Part shown: positions 8,281 through 18,453 of the stretch, one piece after another
Layout of the letters: each line of letters starts with the position of its first letter
How positions within the stretch are numbered: position 1 is the stretch's first letter
From: Paenibacillus sp. 32352
Lineage (GTDB): Bacteria > Bacillota > Bacilli > Paenibacillales > NBRC-103111
Assembly (NCBI RefSeq): GCF_002042965.1
Contig: NZ_MZNT01000013.1
Coordinates: 186,001-250,000, forward strand
Length of the DNA: 64,000 nucleotides
Direction of reading: 5' to 3'
Notes under the pieces: model-generated
Databases searched by the model: none
What the model was told of the DNA's origin: nothing
The model's input: only the letters and a program-made list of their open reading frames with translations
Made by a program: the position numbers and the translations under genes

Positions 8281-9039
8281 TCAAGTTACTTTTTTGTACC
8301 AAATCGCCCCAACTATAAGTAGTATGAAGCCTAACAAAGAAGTGAATAGAGGGTAGAGGAGCGGATAGAAAATATTGGGTAAGTAGTAATTAGTAGTATA
8401 CCCAATAAATGTTGATGCTTGTGAAGAAATCTGTACTAACTTCACACCCAGCAAATGTTCCGAACGTTCTGGATAAGAAAATGTCTCTTCCTCTATTGTC
8501 TTATCCTTATTCACATACATTAGTCGCCACTTTTGCGATTCAATTTGCCATCCGTTCCAATCTTCCACCAAGTTTTGGACAATAATTAATTTTTGTTTAC
8601 TGGTTTTCTTATCAGAAACTATAACAACATTTAGCATAGATAAATAATCACTATCCTCCTCAATTTTAGGAGGTAGCCAAGCTTGTGTTGGTTCAGTTAC
8701 TTCTTTTCCATTGATTTTAATTGTTACTAACATTATGTGTTTTTCTTTTCTAAATTTAACATTGGACTTTGGTGAATCCTTACCAGTATCTTTTGTTATT
8801 ACCTCTATTACGTTACCTTCCCATTCGAACGGAGAGGCCAATATATTTTTCGACTTTAGCTCTTTAGCAACATCATGCTTATTGAATATATCAATGGCCG
8901 GTTTTATTTCATATCTTGAATTCACATTGGAACTCAACCAACTCTCTCGAAATATGGAAAAGAGGGGGTAGACTGATAAAATCAGTAGCACTGTCCCAGT
9001 AAGTAATGAAATCATTCCAATTCTTTTTGTTTGCAACAT
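8281..9039 (-). CDS. Unknown two-helix membrane protein, AT-rich
   Basis: 252 residues with a hydrophobic segment near the N-terminus (about 8-30) and one at the C-terminus (about 222-248), so the central ~190 residues are probably outside the membrane. No known domain was recognised. Base composition is clearly more AT-rich than the surrounding genes, which suggests acquisition by transfer. A decayed second copy of part of the same gene lies immediately upstream. ATG 9039 follows GAAGGACGTG. Confidence 0.65.
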   Translation of the reverse strand: MLQTKRIGMISLLTGTVLLILSVYPLFSIFRESWLSSNVNSRYEIKPAIDIFNKHDVAKELKSKNILASPFEWEGNVIEVITKDTGKDSPKSNVKFRKEKHIMLVTIKINGKEVTEPTQAWLPPKIEEDSDYLSMLNVVIVSDKKTSKQKLIIVQNLVEDWNGWQIESQKWRLMYVNKDKTIEEETFSYPERSEHLLGVKLVQISSQASTFIGYTTNYYLPNIFYPLLYPLFTSLLGFILLIVGAIWYKKVT

Positions 9040-9062
9040 AACACGTCCTTCAATTTTAATGC

Positions 9063-9400
9063 TTTCCCCTATCTATGTACGAGAATGTCTCCTCGGTAAC
9101 TTGCATATCTTCATCAACATATAGGATTCTCCATTTTAGGTGTTCTACATCCCGGTTATTCCAGTCGTTTACTAGACGTTGAACAATTGCTAATTTTTCT
9201 TTATTGCTTTTTTATCTTTTTTTCTAACATATTAAGCCAAAATAAAAAATCGCTATCTTTATTATTTTTTGGGGCAGCAAAGCTTCTATCGGAAGCGAAA
9301 TTCCTTTGCATAAGTCACATCTCCCAGTATCAATTTGATATATTTAAAACTAAGAGCTGGAGATCCAACAATAGTTTCGATTAAAGGTGCCCCTTTTCAA
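9063..9400 (-). pseudogene. Decayed paralogue of the adjacent membrane protein gene
   Basis: Translating the minus strand gives KLAIVQRLVNDWNNRDVEH and KWRILYVDEDMQVTEETFSY, matching KLIIVQNLVEDWNGWQIES and KWRLMYVNKDKTIEEETFSY of the intact neighbour. Upstream, in another frame, APKNNKDSDFLFWLNML matches PPKIEEDSDYLSMLNVV, then a stop and frameshift follow. Start and C-terminal membrane segment are missing. This is a tandem duplicate that has degenerated. Bases 9401-9700 hold nothing else I could recognise. Confidence 0.75.
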
Positions 9401-9706
9401 TCACAATGAGCTTCTACTTTTTATCGACCAGATACGCTTCCCACTTCATAATAATTTAAAAATATCCTATTTTACCTTTTCAACTGATATCAGCCTTCCC
9501 TGCCAAAAAATATAACTTCCCCCTAAGTAGATCACATCAAAATCGCGTCATCCTTTTTTACCGACCCCCAAGCACTTTTTTGCTACCAAGCAACAAATAT
9601 GTGCTACCCTTCCCGTTTTGAATCCCTTTAAAAAATCAGGGCAAATTAAATGCAGGAACAACACAAATAAGTGAAGACGATCGGCCGCCATCCCCGTTCT
9701 TACGCG

Positions 9707-9715
9707 TGCTATAAT
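9707..9715 (+). promoter_or_regulatory. Extended -10 promoter for the sugar porter
   Basis: TGCTATAAT gives an extended -10 element 45 bases before the start codon; the matching -35 region is poor. Confidence 0.55.
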
Positions 9716-9759
9716 GAACTCGTTCGCAACAGAGGCAAGACAGAAAGGGGAGCATTCCT

Positions 9760-11154
9760 ATGGATATGACCATGACAAAAACGGACGAGCAGACAGAACA
9801 AGGAAGCATGAAGTTCGTTACGCTCGTTTCCATAGTGGCCGCGTTAGGCGGTTTATTATTTGGATTTGATACAGCCGTCGTTTCGGGAGCCATCGGCTTT
9901 ATGCAAGCCCGCTTCGACTTGAATGAATTGCAGGTCGGCTGGGCCGTATCCAGCCTTATTATCGGTTGTATTATCGGGGCTGCAAGCTCCGGGGTTCTAA
10001 GTGACAGGTTCGGCCGGAAAAAGGTGCTGATCGCCGCCGCCATTCTTTTTGTTATAGGATCGATCGGTTCGGCCATTCCGGATACATTCACCGGCTATAT
10101 CATCGCCCGCATGATCGGGGGTCTTGGGATCGGGATTACATCTACCTTGTGCCCGTTGTACAATGCCGAAATCGCGCCCGCGAAATACCGTGGACGTCTT
10201 GTTGCTTTGAATCAGCTTGCAACCGTTACCGGGATTTTCCTTGTGTACTTTGTCAACTCCGGCATTGCCGGGGCTGGGGATGAAGCCTGGAACATCTCTA
10301 CCGCATGGCGTTGGATGTTTGGAGTCGGCGCTATTCCGGGGGTTATTTTCCTGGTACTGCTCTTCTTTGTACCTGAGAGCCCTAGATGGCTGATCAAGCA
10401 AGGCAGACCGGTTGAAGCGCTGCCGATCCTGTTGAAGGTTCACGGGGAGGAGCTGGCCCGTCAAGAGGTATTGGATATTAAAGAAAGCTTCAAGCAGGAA
10501 AAAGGAGCGTCTATCCGTCAATTGTTCCGTCCGGGTCTAAGAATTGCTCTTATCATCGGCGTAGCGTTAGCGGTTCTTCAGCAAATTACCGGTATTAACG
10601 CCATCATGTATTACGCTCCGGAGATCTTTAAGCAAACCGGCGCAGGTACGAACGCATCGCTGGTGCAGACGATATTAGTAGGATTTATTAATTTCTTGTT
10701 TACTATTCTGGCACTATGGCTGATTGATAAAGTAGGCCGCAAAGCTTTGCTGCTCGTCGGTTCTTCCGTTATGACGCTTTGTCTGGCCGTCATTGGCATC
10801 GCGTTTCATACGGGACATACCTCCGGACCGCTTGTGCTGATCTTCATCCTGCTCTATGTCGCAGCCTTTGCCGTTTCGCTCGGCCCTGTCGTTTGGGTCC
10901 TGTTAGCCGAAATTTTCCCTAACCGGATTCGCGGCAGAGCTACAGCCATAGCTTCTATGGCGCTTTGGGCAGCCGATTACGTCGTTTCGCAGTCGTTCCC
11001 GCCCATGCTTAATTCGGCTGGACCTGCAATGACCTTCTGGATCTTCGGGATCATGTCCTTGATCACGGTACTGTTCACCTGGCGTGTAGTTCCTGAGACC
11101 AAAGGCAAGTCACTGGAGGAAATTGAATCTCTATGGTCGGCTGAAAAAGCATAA
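9760..11154 (+). CDS. Sugar porter of the major facilitator superfamily (XylE/IolT-like)
   Basis: 464 residues, twelve predicted membrane helices. Signatures of the sugar porter family are present: GGLLFGFDTAVVSGAIG in helix 1, DRFGRKKV between helices 2 and 3, RMIGGLGIG in helix 4, PESPRWL before the central loop, QQITGINAIMYYAPEIF in helix 7, and the C-terminal PETKGKSLEEIE. It should import a pentose, hexose or inositol by proton symport; the exact sugar cannot be told. ATG 9760 has GGGGAG 7 bases ahead. It is transcribed alone, with a terminator after it. Confidence 0.92.
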   Translation: MDMTMTKTDEQTEQGSMKFVTLVSIVAALGGLLFGFDTAVVSGAIGFMQARFDLNELQVGWAVSSLIIGCIIGAASSGVLSDRFGRKKVLIAAAILFVIGSIGSAIPDTFTGYIIARMIGGLGIGITSTLCPLYNAEIAPAKYRGRLVALNQLATVTGIFLVYFVNSGIAGAGDEAWNISTAWRWMFGVGAIPGVIFLVLLFFVPESPRWLIKQGRPVEALPILLKVHGEELARQEVLDIKESFKQEKGASIRQLFRPGLRIALIIGVALAVLQQITGINAIMYYAPEIFKQTGAGTNASLVQTILVGFINFLFTILALWLIDKVGRKALLLVGSSVMTLCLAVIGIAFHTGHTSGPLVLIFILLYVAAFAVSLGPVVWVLLAEIFPNRIRGRATAIASMALWAADYVVSQSFPPMLNSAGPAMTFWIFGIMSLITVLFTWRVVPETKGKSLEEIESLWSAEKA

Positions 11155-11163
11155 GCTGCATTG

Positions 11164-11202
11164 AAAAAAGATCGCCTCGATATCGAAAGAGGCGGTCTTT
11201 TT
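11164..11202 (+). terminator. Intrinsic terminator after the sugar porter
   Basis: GATCGCCTC and GAGGCGGTC arms (one G-T pair) followed by TTTTT. Confidence 0.8.
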
Positions 11203-11241
11203 GCTGAAGAAGCCAAAACATGAACTATGCTTCGATGCTAC

Positions 11242-11360
11242 GGTGGAGTATGTCCCTCCAGCCACTGTTGTTCTCAGGAAAATTTTAATTCTCATTGTAT
11301 TAGCGGATATTTCCTGATAACAAAGGTGGACGCTACCGCTCTTCCGAGACATACTCCACC
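11242..11360. repeat. 119-bp element bounded by 13-bp perfect inverted repeats
   Basis: GGTGGAGTATGTC at 11242-11254 is the exact inverse of 11348-11360. Inside are further paired segments: CAGGAAA with TTTCCTG, and CCACTGTTGTT with AACAAAGGTGG (9 of 11). The flanks beyond the repeats are also weakly similar. No coding potential was seen. It could be a miniature transposable element or a structured RNA between two convergent genes. Confidence 0.55.
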
Positions 11361-11402
11361 TGCTTTACGGCATATTCACTACATGCTTCTCAAACAAAAC
11401 AA

Positions 11403-11429
11403 GACCGCCCAAATTGGCGGTCTGTTTTT
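11403..11429. terminator. Bidirectional terminator between convergent genes
   Basis: GACCGCC / GGCGGTC stem with T-rich tails on both strands; it can end both the sugar porter transcript and the long minus-strand operon whose last gene stops at 11472. Confidence 0.8.
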
Positions 11430-11471
11430 CTTTATGCAGCGTGCAGGTGGAAAGCCTATTCAGCTTCAATA

Positions 11472-12767
11472 TTAATGAGGCAACGTACGCAGCTTCACTT
11501 CCGTCACCGGATCGGGATCCTTGTTCATATTGGAATGAATGAAGAACATGACCAAAGCCGCCAGAGATGAGAGTGTACCCAGGAAGAACACGGCGCCGAT
11601 TCCCCATAAATCGAACGCATGCCCGAACATGAGCGGTCCGATCATTCTTCCGACATTAGCGAAGCCTCCTGCCAGCCCCATATAGAACGGGGCATGGATT
11701 CCGGAGCGTTCCGAGAAGAAGGTCGGTATGGCCGGCAGCAGCATCATTTCGCCCAGCGTAGCCAGAATCATTCCAATGATCAAGTACAGGTACAGCTCAT
11801 GGAAGAATAGGATGAAGGAGAACGCCGATACGGAGAATAGTGCACTGATCAGCATTTGCCGGACGATATTTTGCGCGAACCTTCTTTTAATCCAGCTCGT
11901 AAAGGGCTGCCCCACAAGAATAACGATTCCGTTAACCGTCCATAGTAAGCTGTAGAACTTCAAGTCCATTCCCTGCTCTTCAATATAAGGCGCCACTCCT
12001 GTGGACCATTGGGTGAAAGACAGCCAGAAGAACATGGAGCCGATCGAAAGGAACAAATACAGCTTCACGTTTCGCAGCAGCTGGCCGCGGTTTAGCTGAA
12101 CGATTTCTTTTCTTACGGAGGAAGCACCCTTCCCTTCCTCTTGTCCCTGCACCGATGCATCTTCAGCCGTCTGGACAGAGCTTTCCTTCATAAAGAAATA
12201 CAGGAAAACGGCGAACAGCAGGGTTGTGCTTCCCGTCAGCACATAAGTTAACTTAAACGAAATAGATGCAATAAGTCCTCCTACCATCGCCCCAATAGAC
12301 AAGCCGAAGTTGTTGCATACATACATCACGTTGTACAGCTTGCGCCGATGCTCCTTCCAGCGGAAGCCGACATACGCATTCATCGACGGCATGGAGATGC
12401 CGTTCGTAAACCCGAGCAGACAGACCAGCATAATGTAGATCGGCCAGCTATCCGTAAACGCAATGGAGAATAACGCCAAGGAGGAAAGAGTAAAAGAGCC
12501 GGAGATCATCGCCTTGGGGCCGATCCGATAGTACAGATTGCCGCCTGCGAATTCTCCGAGCACGCTGAACAATGCCTGATACAGAACGATCAGCCCGGCT
12601 TCCCCGTACGATTTTCCCATCACATTGTGAACATATAGGGTGGTCAAAGGCCACATGACCGCTTTGCCCGTCGAATTCACAAAGCTGGCCGTTAAGAAGA
12701 ACAGAGCATCTCTTGGAAAAGATTGCAGAACGGACCCGACTGCAGACGAAGCTTGTTTTACGTTCAT
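11472..12767 (-). CDS. Major facilitator superfamily transporter, last gene of the ureohydrolase-ABC operon
   Basis: About 431 residues with twelve hydrophobic segments, of the drug/metabolite exporter kind (FVNSTGKAVMWPLTTLYVHN near the N-terminus). ATG 12767 has GGTGAG 6 bases ahead. An in-frame ATG at 12821 overlaps the preceding stop as TAATG but has no ribosome site and would add 18 unlikely residues. It lies directly behind the peptide-type ABC permease genes, so it may export a product or by-product of the pathway. The substrate is unknown. Confidence 0.85.
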   Translation of the reverse strand: MNVKQASSAVGSVLQSFPRDALFFLTASFVNSTGKAVMWPLTTLYVHNVMGKSYGEAGLIVLYQALFSVLGEFAGGNLYYRIGPKAMISGSFTLSSLALFSIAFTDSWPIYIMLVCLLGFTNGISMPSMNAYVGFRWKEHRRKLYNVMYVCNNFGLSIGAMVGGLIASISFKLTYVLTGSTTLLFAVFLYFFMKESSVQTAEDASVQGQEEGKGASSVRKEIVQLNRGQLLRNVKLYLFLSIGSMFFWLSFTQWSTGVAPYIEEQGMDLKFYSLLWTVNGIVILVGQPFTSWIKRRFAQNIVRQMLISALFSVSAFSFILFFHELYLYLIIGMILATLGEMMLLPAIPTFFSERSGIHAPFYMGLAGGFANVGRMIGPLMFGHAFDLWGIGAVFFLGTLSSLAALVMFFIHSNMNKDPDPVTEVKLRTLPH

Positions 12768-12820
12768 TTTTTTCTCACCACTATCATTGTAAAGTCGCCG
12801 CCAGCCCGGAATCCTCCCCA

Positions 12821-13753
12821 TTAAGCGTTAATTTTCTTAGGGTCCATAGCATCCCTCACACCGTCTCCAATAAAATTAATCGATAATACGGAGACGATGA
12901 TAATGAGCCCCGGGGGAATCCACAGCCATGGCTGACTCGTCAGCGCCGTAATCGATTGCGCAGCGTTTAACATATTGCCCCAGCTGGCCGTCGGAGGCTG
13001 AACCCCCATCCCGAGAAAGCTTAGCGAGGATTCGGATAAAATGGCCGCCGCTGCGCCGAAGGTTGCATTCACAAGAATCGGTCCCAGGGCATTGGGGAGA
13101 ATATGGCCGAACAACAGTCTGGGTGTACTCAACCCAAGGGCTATGCCTGCTTTGACAAACTCCGTTTGCCGCAAGGACATCACACTCCCTCGGACGAGCC
13201 TGGCCACAGAAGGCCAGCCGAGCAAAGCCAATACGATTATAATATTCGATAACCCGGTGCCAAGTACAGTGACAAGCACCAATATAACCATCAAGCTCGG
13301 GAAGGACATGACCACATCAATCACCCGATTGATCACCATATCGACCCAGCCGCCCATGTAGCCGGCAATGGCTCCGATGACCGTACCTATCATAACATAA
13401 AGAGCTACGGTAACTACACCTACCGCCAAGGAAACGCGGGTCGCATAGATAAGACGGCTCAGCACATCGCGCCCCACCTGGTCCGTTCCGAGCCAATGCT
13501 CGGCAGAAGGAGCGGCAGAGAAGGCCTTTCCTATCGCGTTCGGGTCATAGGGTGCGAGCATCGGAGCAAAGATGCCGATGAGGATCAAAAGCGCAAGCGC
13601 GGCCAAGCCGGCTACCGCCATTTTATGCTTCATAAACCGCCTGAGGATGATCTTGGCATAGCTGTCGGACACAAACTCGGGGGATCGGCTTTGAAGAATT
13701 GAAGGCAGCGCTTCTGCTGCGGACAGTTCTTTTTGCATATCCATCGAAGACAT
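12821..13753 (-). CDS. Oligopeptide/dipeptide-type ABC permease, DppC/OppC class
   Basis: 310 residues; a cytoplasmic N-terminus, a first membrane helix at about 46-66 followed by LAPYDPN, then the binding-protein-dependent transport domain with five further helices and the EAA-like loop (GIALGLSTPRLLFGHILPNALGPI). It forms the membrane channel with the DppB-like protein encoded 17 bases upstream. ATG 13753 follows GGAGGGAGAA. It belongs to the transporter set headed by the solute-binding lipoprotein at 16790-18427. Confidence 0.92.
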   Translation of the reverse strand: MSSMDMQKELSAAEALPSILQSRSPEFVSDSYAKIILRRFMKHKMAVAGLAALALLILIGIFAPMLAPYDPNAIGKAFSAAPSAEHWLGTDQVGRDVLSRLIYATRVSLAVGVVTVALYVMIGTVIGAIAGYMGGWVDMVINRVIDVVMSFPSLMVILVLVTVLGTGLSNIIIVLALLGWPSVARLVRGSVMSLRQTEFVKAGIALGLSTPRLLFGHILPNALGPILVNATFGAAAAILSESSLSFLGMGVQPPTASWGNMLNAAQSITALTSQPWLWIPPGLIIIVSVLSINFIGDGVRDAMDPKKINA

Positions 13754-13770
13754 AAGGTTCTCCCTCCATC

Positions 13771-14721
13771 CTAATTGTACTTAATCCGGGGATCAACAAC
13801 GGCATACATCAAATCGGACCATAAGTTAGCGCACAGCACCGTGAGAGCGGCCAGCATGTTAATTCCCATCAACAGAGGAAAATCCCGGGAAAGAATCGCT
13901 TGAATGGTGAGCTGGCCCATACCGTTCCATTGAAAAATACTTTCCGTAATAACCGCTCCCCCGATCAGAATCGGGATGTCGAGCCCTGCGATCGTTATGA
14001 CGGGAATGAGCGCGTTTTTAAGCGCGTGCTTGTTGACAACGAAAAACTCCTTAACCCCCTTGGCTCTGGCCGTTCGCAAATAGTCCTGGCCCAATACCTC
14101 CATCACACTGGAGCGTACATACCGCACCATCCCGCCCGCTATCGAGGTCCCGAGAGTTATCGTAGGCAAAATCAGATGCAGTACGGTGTCCCACACGCCC
14201 CCGCTTCCGCCCATCGTGCTCATGCCTCCCGTCGGAAGAACGCCGAGCAGTACGCCAAACACATAGATCAAGCCGAGACCTAGGAAAAAGCTGGGGATCG
14301 ATACCCATAGAAAAGAATTCGCCGACATGAAATAGTCGAACTTGGAATTGGCTTTGACGGCGCAGTAGACGCCGATAGGAATGGAGATCAAATAACCGAA
14401 CAGGATGGAGGTTCCCATCAGGAGCAATGTAGGACCGATACGCTCGGAGATGAGGTTAACGACCGGCTGAAAGGAGCTGAACGAATGCCCCAAATCTCCA
14501 TGGGCCAGATTCAGCAGCCACTTCAGGTAACGAAGCAGGAACGGGTCGTTCAAGCCTAACGCCTCGCGGCGAATGGCTTTATCCGCTTCAGAGACGTCGG
14601 GATTGACATACATATCCACGGGATCGCCGGGAGCCAGATTAATGATGATAAAATTCAGAAAGGTGACGCCGAGCAGTACGGGAATGGCAATCAATAACCG
14701 GCGGATGACATAGTTAAGCAT
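13771..14721 (-). CDS. Oligopeptide/dipeptide-type ABC permease, DppB/OppB class
   Basis: 316 residues with six membrane helices, the usual N-terminus (LNYVIRRLLIAIPVLLGVTF) and APGDPVDMY segment, and an EAA-like loop (TARAKGVKEFFVVNKHALKNA). ATG 14721 has GGAGGAG 7 bases ahead and overlaps the previous ATPase gene by 8 bases. Partner of the DppC-class permease. Confidence 0.92.
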   Translation of the reverse strand: MLNYVIRRLLIAIPVLLGVTFLNFIIINLAPGDPVDMYVNPDVSEADKAIRREALGLNDPFLLRYLKWLLNLAHGDLGHSFSSFQPVVNLISERIGPTLLLMGTSILFGYLISIPIGVYCAVKANSKFDYFMSANSFLWVSIPSFFLGLGLIYVFGVLLGVLPTGGMSTMGGSGGVWDTVLHLILPTITLGTSIAGGMVRYVRSSVMEVLGQDYLRTARAKGVKEFFVVNKHALKNALIPVITIAGLDIPILIGGAVITESIFQWNGMGQLTIQAILSRDFPLLMGINMLAALTVLCANLWSDLMYAVVDPRIKYN

Positions 14722-15751
14722 AGGCACGCTCCTCCGCTCCGGACGCTTCCGCCCCTTCGAGAGGAAAATGGCAGGCGACTCTATGCTCTCCTGCGGATAA
14801 GCCCGGCTCCCTCTCTCGGCAAACCGGCTGCGCTATCGGGCAGCGGGTGTGGAAGCGGCACCCTGAAGGAGGCGAAGCCGGACTCGGCACATCGCCCTCC
14901 AGTACGATCCGCTGCGCGCTTCTCATACTCGGGTTGGGTGCCGGATAAGCATCCAGCAGCGCTTTCGTATAAGGATGCCTCGGGGCAGAGAAGATTCGTT
15001 TCTTGGGGGCTATCTCTACGATTTTGCCCAAATACATGACGGCGATCCGGTCGCTCACATATTTGACCGCCCCGAGCCCATGACCGATGAACAGATAGGT
15101 TAATCGGAACTGCTGCTGAAGCTCCTTCAGCAGGTTCAAGACTTGAGCCTGAATCGATACGTCCAGCGCCGATACCGGCTCGTCGCAGACGATCAGCCTG
15201 GGACGAAGCCCCACCGCACGGGCAATGCCGATACGCTGGCGCTGCCCTCCGGAAAATTCATGCGGATATTTGCCCAAGCTTTGCGGGGATAAGCCTACAA
15301 GCTCCATCAGCTCTGCCGCCTGCCGGAGCGCCTCCGCCTCGCTCACGCCGGTTAATGTCCTTAGCGGCTCTGTCATAAGTTCAACAATTCGCTTGCGCGG
15401 GTTGAGCGAGGAATAAGGATCTTGGAAAATCATCTGCAAATCCGAACGGAGAGATCTCATCCTGGATAAGCCCATCGGAGCAAGATCCTGGCCCTGGAAC
15501 AGAATACTTCCCTCCGTTATCTCCTCCAGCTTGATAATGCTGCGGCCGAGCGTCGATTTGCCGCAGCCGGATTCCCCTACCAGTCCTACCGTTTCGCCGG
15601 GGTAGACGTCCAAGTCGATCCCGTCCACCGCCTTGATATGGCCGATCGTGCGGGAGAACACCCCGCGTTTGATCGGATAATATTTCTTAACCCCTTTCAG
15701 CTGCAATAGAGGCTCCTGAGGCACTGTTGCGCTTCTTCCGGTTGTCAGCAT
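14714..15751 (-). CDS. Oligopeptide-type ABC ATPase, OppF/DppF class
   Basis: 345 residues. Walker A GESGCGKST, signature FSGGQRQRIGIARA, Walker B LIVCDEPVSALD, then the oligopeptide-transport C-terminal domain with its cysteine motif (CRFHTRCPIAQPVC) that binds an Fe-S cluster in some members. The usual switch histidine is kept, but the segment reads FIGHGLGAVKYVSD where SHDLxVVxxxxD is usual, so the D-L pair is changed. Powers the transporter together with the OppD-class ATPase. Confidence 0.92.
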   Translation of the reverse strand: MLTTGRSATVPQEPLLQLKGVKKYYPIKRGVFSRTIGHIKAVDGIDLDVYPGETVGLVGESGCGKSTLGRSIIKLEEITEGSILFQGQDLAPMGLSRMRSLRSDLQMIFQDPYSSLNPRKRIVELMTEPLRTLTGVSEAEALRQAAELMELVGLSPQSLGKYPHEFSGGQRQRIGIARAVGLRPRLIVCDEPVSALDVSIQAQVLNLLKELQQQFRLTYLFIGHGLGAVKYVSDRIAVMYLGKIVEIAPKKRIFSAPRHPYTKALLDAYPAPNPSMRSAQRIVLEGDVPSPASPPSGCRFHTRCPIAQPVCREREPGLSAGEHRVACHFPLEGAEASGAEERAYA

Positions 15752-15794
15752 CGTCGTTCCCCTCCATCATTGGGATTTGATATCATTCATGGTG

Positions 15795-16769
<975 letters not shown>

Positions 16770-16789
16770 GTGCTCACCTCATTGTTTTT

Positions 16790-18427
16790 TTATTTGCGGT
16801 ACCATTCGTTCACACTGTAATGCATACCATCCGTTACGCCGCCCTTGCCTTCGACCGATTTGGACAGGGCGATCAGGTTGTATTCGGAATAGACCGTAAT
16901 GAGAGGAACATCCTCCTGAATCGTATTCTGCAGCTCTTTATAAATCTGGAATCGTTTGTCCTTATCCGTCTCGTTCATTCCCCGGTTGAACAGGTCATCA
17001 ACGGCTTTGCTCTTGTACCTCATATCGTTCAATGCCGCTGTGGAACGATATACCGTAGCCGGACCGTCAGGGTCCATCAAGCTGCCGAAGCTGCTGAGCG
17101 CCAGGTCGAAATCTCCTTTGACAAGCCGTGACACCGTCGTAGGGAAATCAAAGTTCACCTGCTTAACCTTAAGTCCGATCGACTGGAAGTTTTGCTGAAT
17201 GATATTGCCTGCCATTTCCCTCGTCTTATCTCCCGTCGGAACGATCAATTCGATGGTCTTGTTCATATCGAAGCCCGCTTCCTTCAGCAGCTGCTTCGCT
17301 TTCTCGGGATCGAAGCCGTAGGATTTCACATTTTTATCGTGATACGGATGCGAGTTTGAATACGGGCCGTCCTGAAGCTCCCCCGCTCCCGGCATCAACT
17401 GGTCGACAATCATCTGGCGGTCAATCGCATAAGCCAGAGCTTGCCGCACCTTCTTATCCGGGAAGCGCTCCATGTTAATTTCAACGGAGTTGTAGCGTCT
17501 TGTCTGCTGCTCCTCGGTTCGCAGATTCGCGAAGGTCTTCACGGTCTTCCACTCGGAGGCCGGGATATTGCCGGAGCCTTGGGCGGCATTCATGTCGAGC
17601 TCGCCGGATTGCAGCTGGGCGACCATGTTGGAGGCCGGCATAATTTTAACGAAGACCTTGGCAATTTTGGGGGCTCCGCGATAATAATTCTCGTTAGCCT
17701 CCAGCTCGACATAGGCTTTATTCTCGTATTTCACGAACTTGTATGGACCTGACGTCACGTTAGGATTTCTCCAGAACGGGTTCTGGTTCAACGCCGCCGG
17801 ATCGGCTCCCTCCAGCACATGCTTGGGGACTATGAGCAGATCGCTAAACCGTTCGTACAGCAGGTTAGGGTCTACCGGCTTGGAGGTCTTAAGCTCCAGA
17901 TGCTTGTCGTCAATAACTTTGACCGATGACAGCTTATCCTGTCCGGCCTGAAGCATGCCCTTCTCGTTCAAGCCGGACAAAGCGAAGATCGCAGAGCGCT
18001 GCGTGGTAATAGTCTTCGGATTGACGATCAGATTGATCGTAAATTCCACATCCTGCGCGGTGACCGGCTTGCCATCCGTCCAATTCGCATTATTGCGGAT
18101 CGCTATCTTATAGGTTTGGTTATCCTCGGTAGTGAAGGATTCCGCCAACGCCATTTTAAAATCCAACGGGCCTACCGTCTTCACCAAGGAGTCGAAAAAG
18201 TACCGGTAGATGAATACGGCCCCGCTCGACCCGCTTCCGTCGGAATCAATCGGATTAAACATTAAAGGCGGATTCGTAATGCCGACGGTTAATTGGTTTC
18301 CTGCGGCGCCTGCCGTGCTTCCGGCCGCAGCCGCCGGACCCTTATCCGTTGCGGCAGGCTTGCTGCAGCCGGCCAGCATCAGCAAAGCGAGAGATATAAG
18401 GCCCCATGTCTTGTATGTCTTCTTCAT
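16790..18427 (-). CDS. Extracellular solute-binding lipoprotein, family 5 (peptide/nickel type)
   Basis: 545 residues. Signal peptide with lipobox LAGC (cysteine about 21), then a low-complexity A/G/T linker and the SBP_bac_5 fold. It captures the substrate outside the membrane and hands it to the DppBC-like channel. The family binds peptides but also opines, nickel chelates and other cationic compounds. The gene starts only 26 bases after the first ureohydrolase, with no terminator seen between them, which suggests the substrate is related to that enzyme (a guanidino compound or arginine-containing peptide). AAGGGGG precedes ATG 18427. Confidence 0.9.
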   Translation of the reverse strand: MKKTYKTWGLISLALLMLAGCSKPAATDKGPAAAAGSTAGAAGNQLTVGITNPPLMFNPIDSDGSGSSGAVFIYRYFFDSLVKTVGPLDFKMALAESFTTEDNQTYKIAIRNNANWTDGKPVTAQDVEFTINLIVNPKTITTQRSAIFALSGLNEKGMLQAGQDKLSSVKVIDDKHLELKTSKPVDPNLLYERFSDLLIVPKHVLEGADPAALNQNPFWRNPNVTSGPYKFVKYENKAYVELEANENYYRGAPKIAKVFVKIMPASNMVAQLQSGELDMNAAQGSGNIPASEWKTVKTFANLRTEEQQTRRYNSVEINMERFPDKKVRQALAYAIDRQMIVDQLMPGAGELQDGPYSNSHPYHDKNVKSYGFDPEKAKQLLKEAGFDMNKTIELIVPTGDKTREMAGNIIQQNFQSIGLKVKQVNFDFPTTVSRLVKGDFDLALSSFGSLMDPDGPATVYRSTAALNDMRYKSKAVDDLFNRGMNETDKDKRFQIYKELQNTIQEDVPLITVYSEYNLIALSKSVEGKGGVTDGMHYSVNEWYRK

Positions 18428-18453
18428 CGACTCATCCCCCTTATTTGTCTCTT

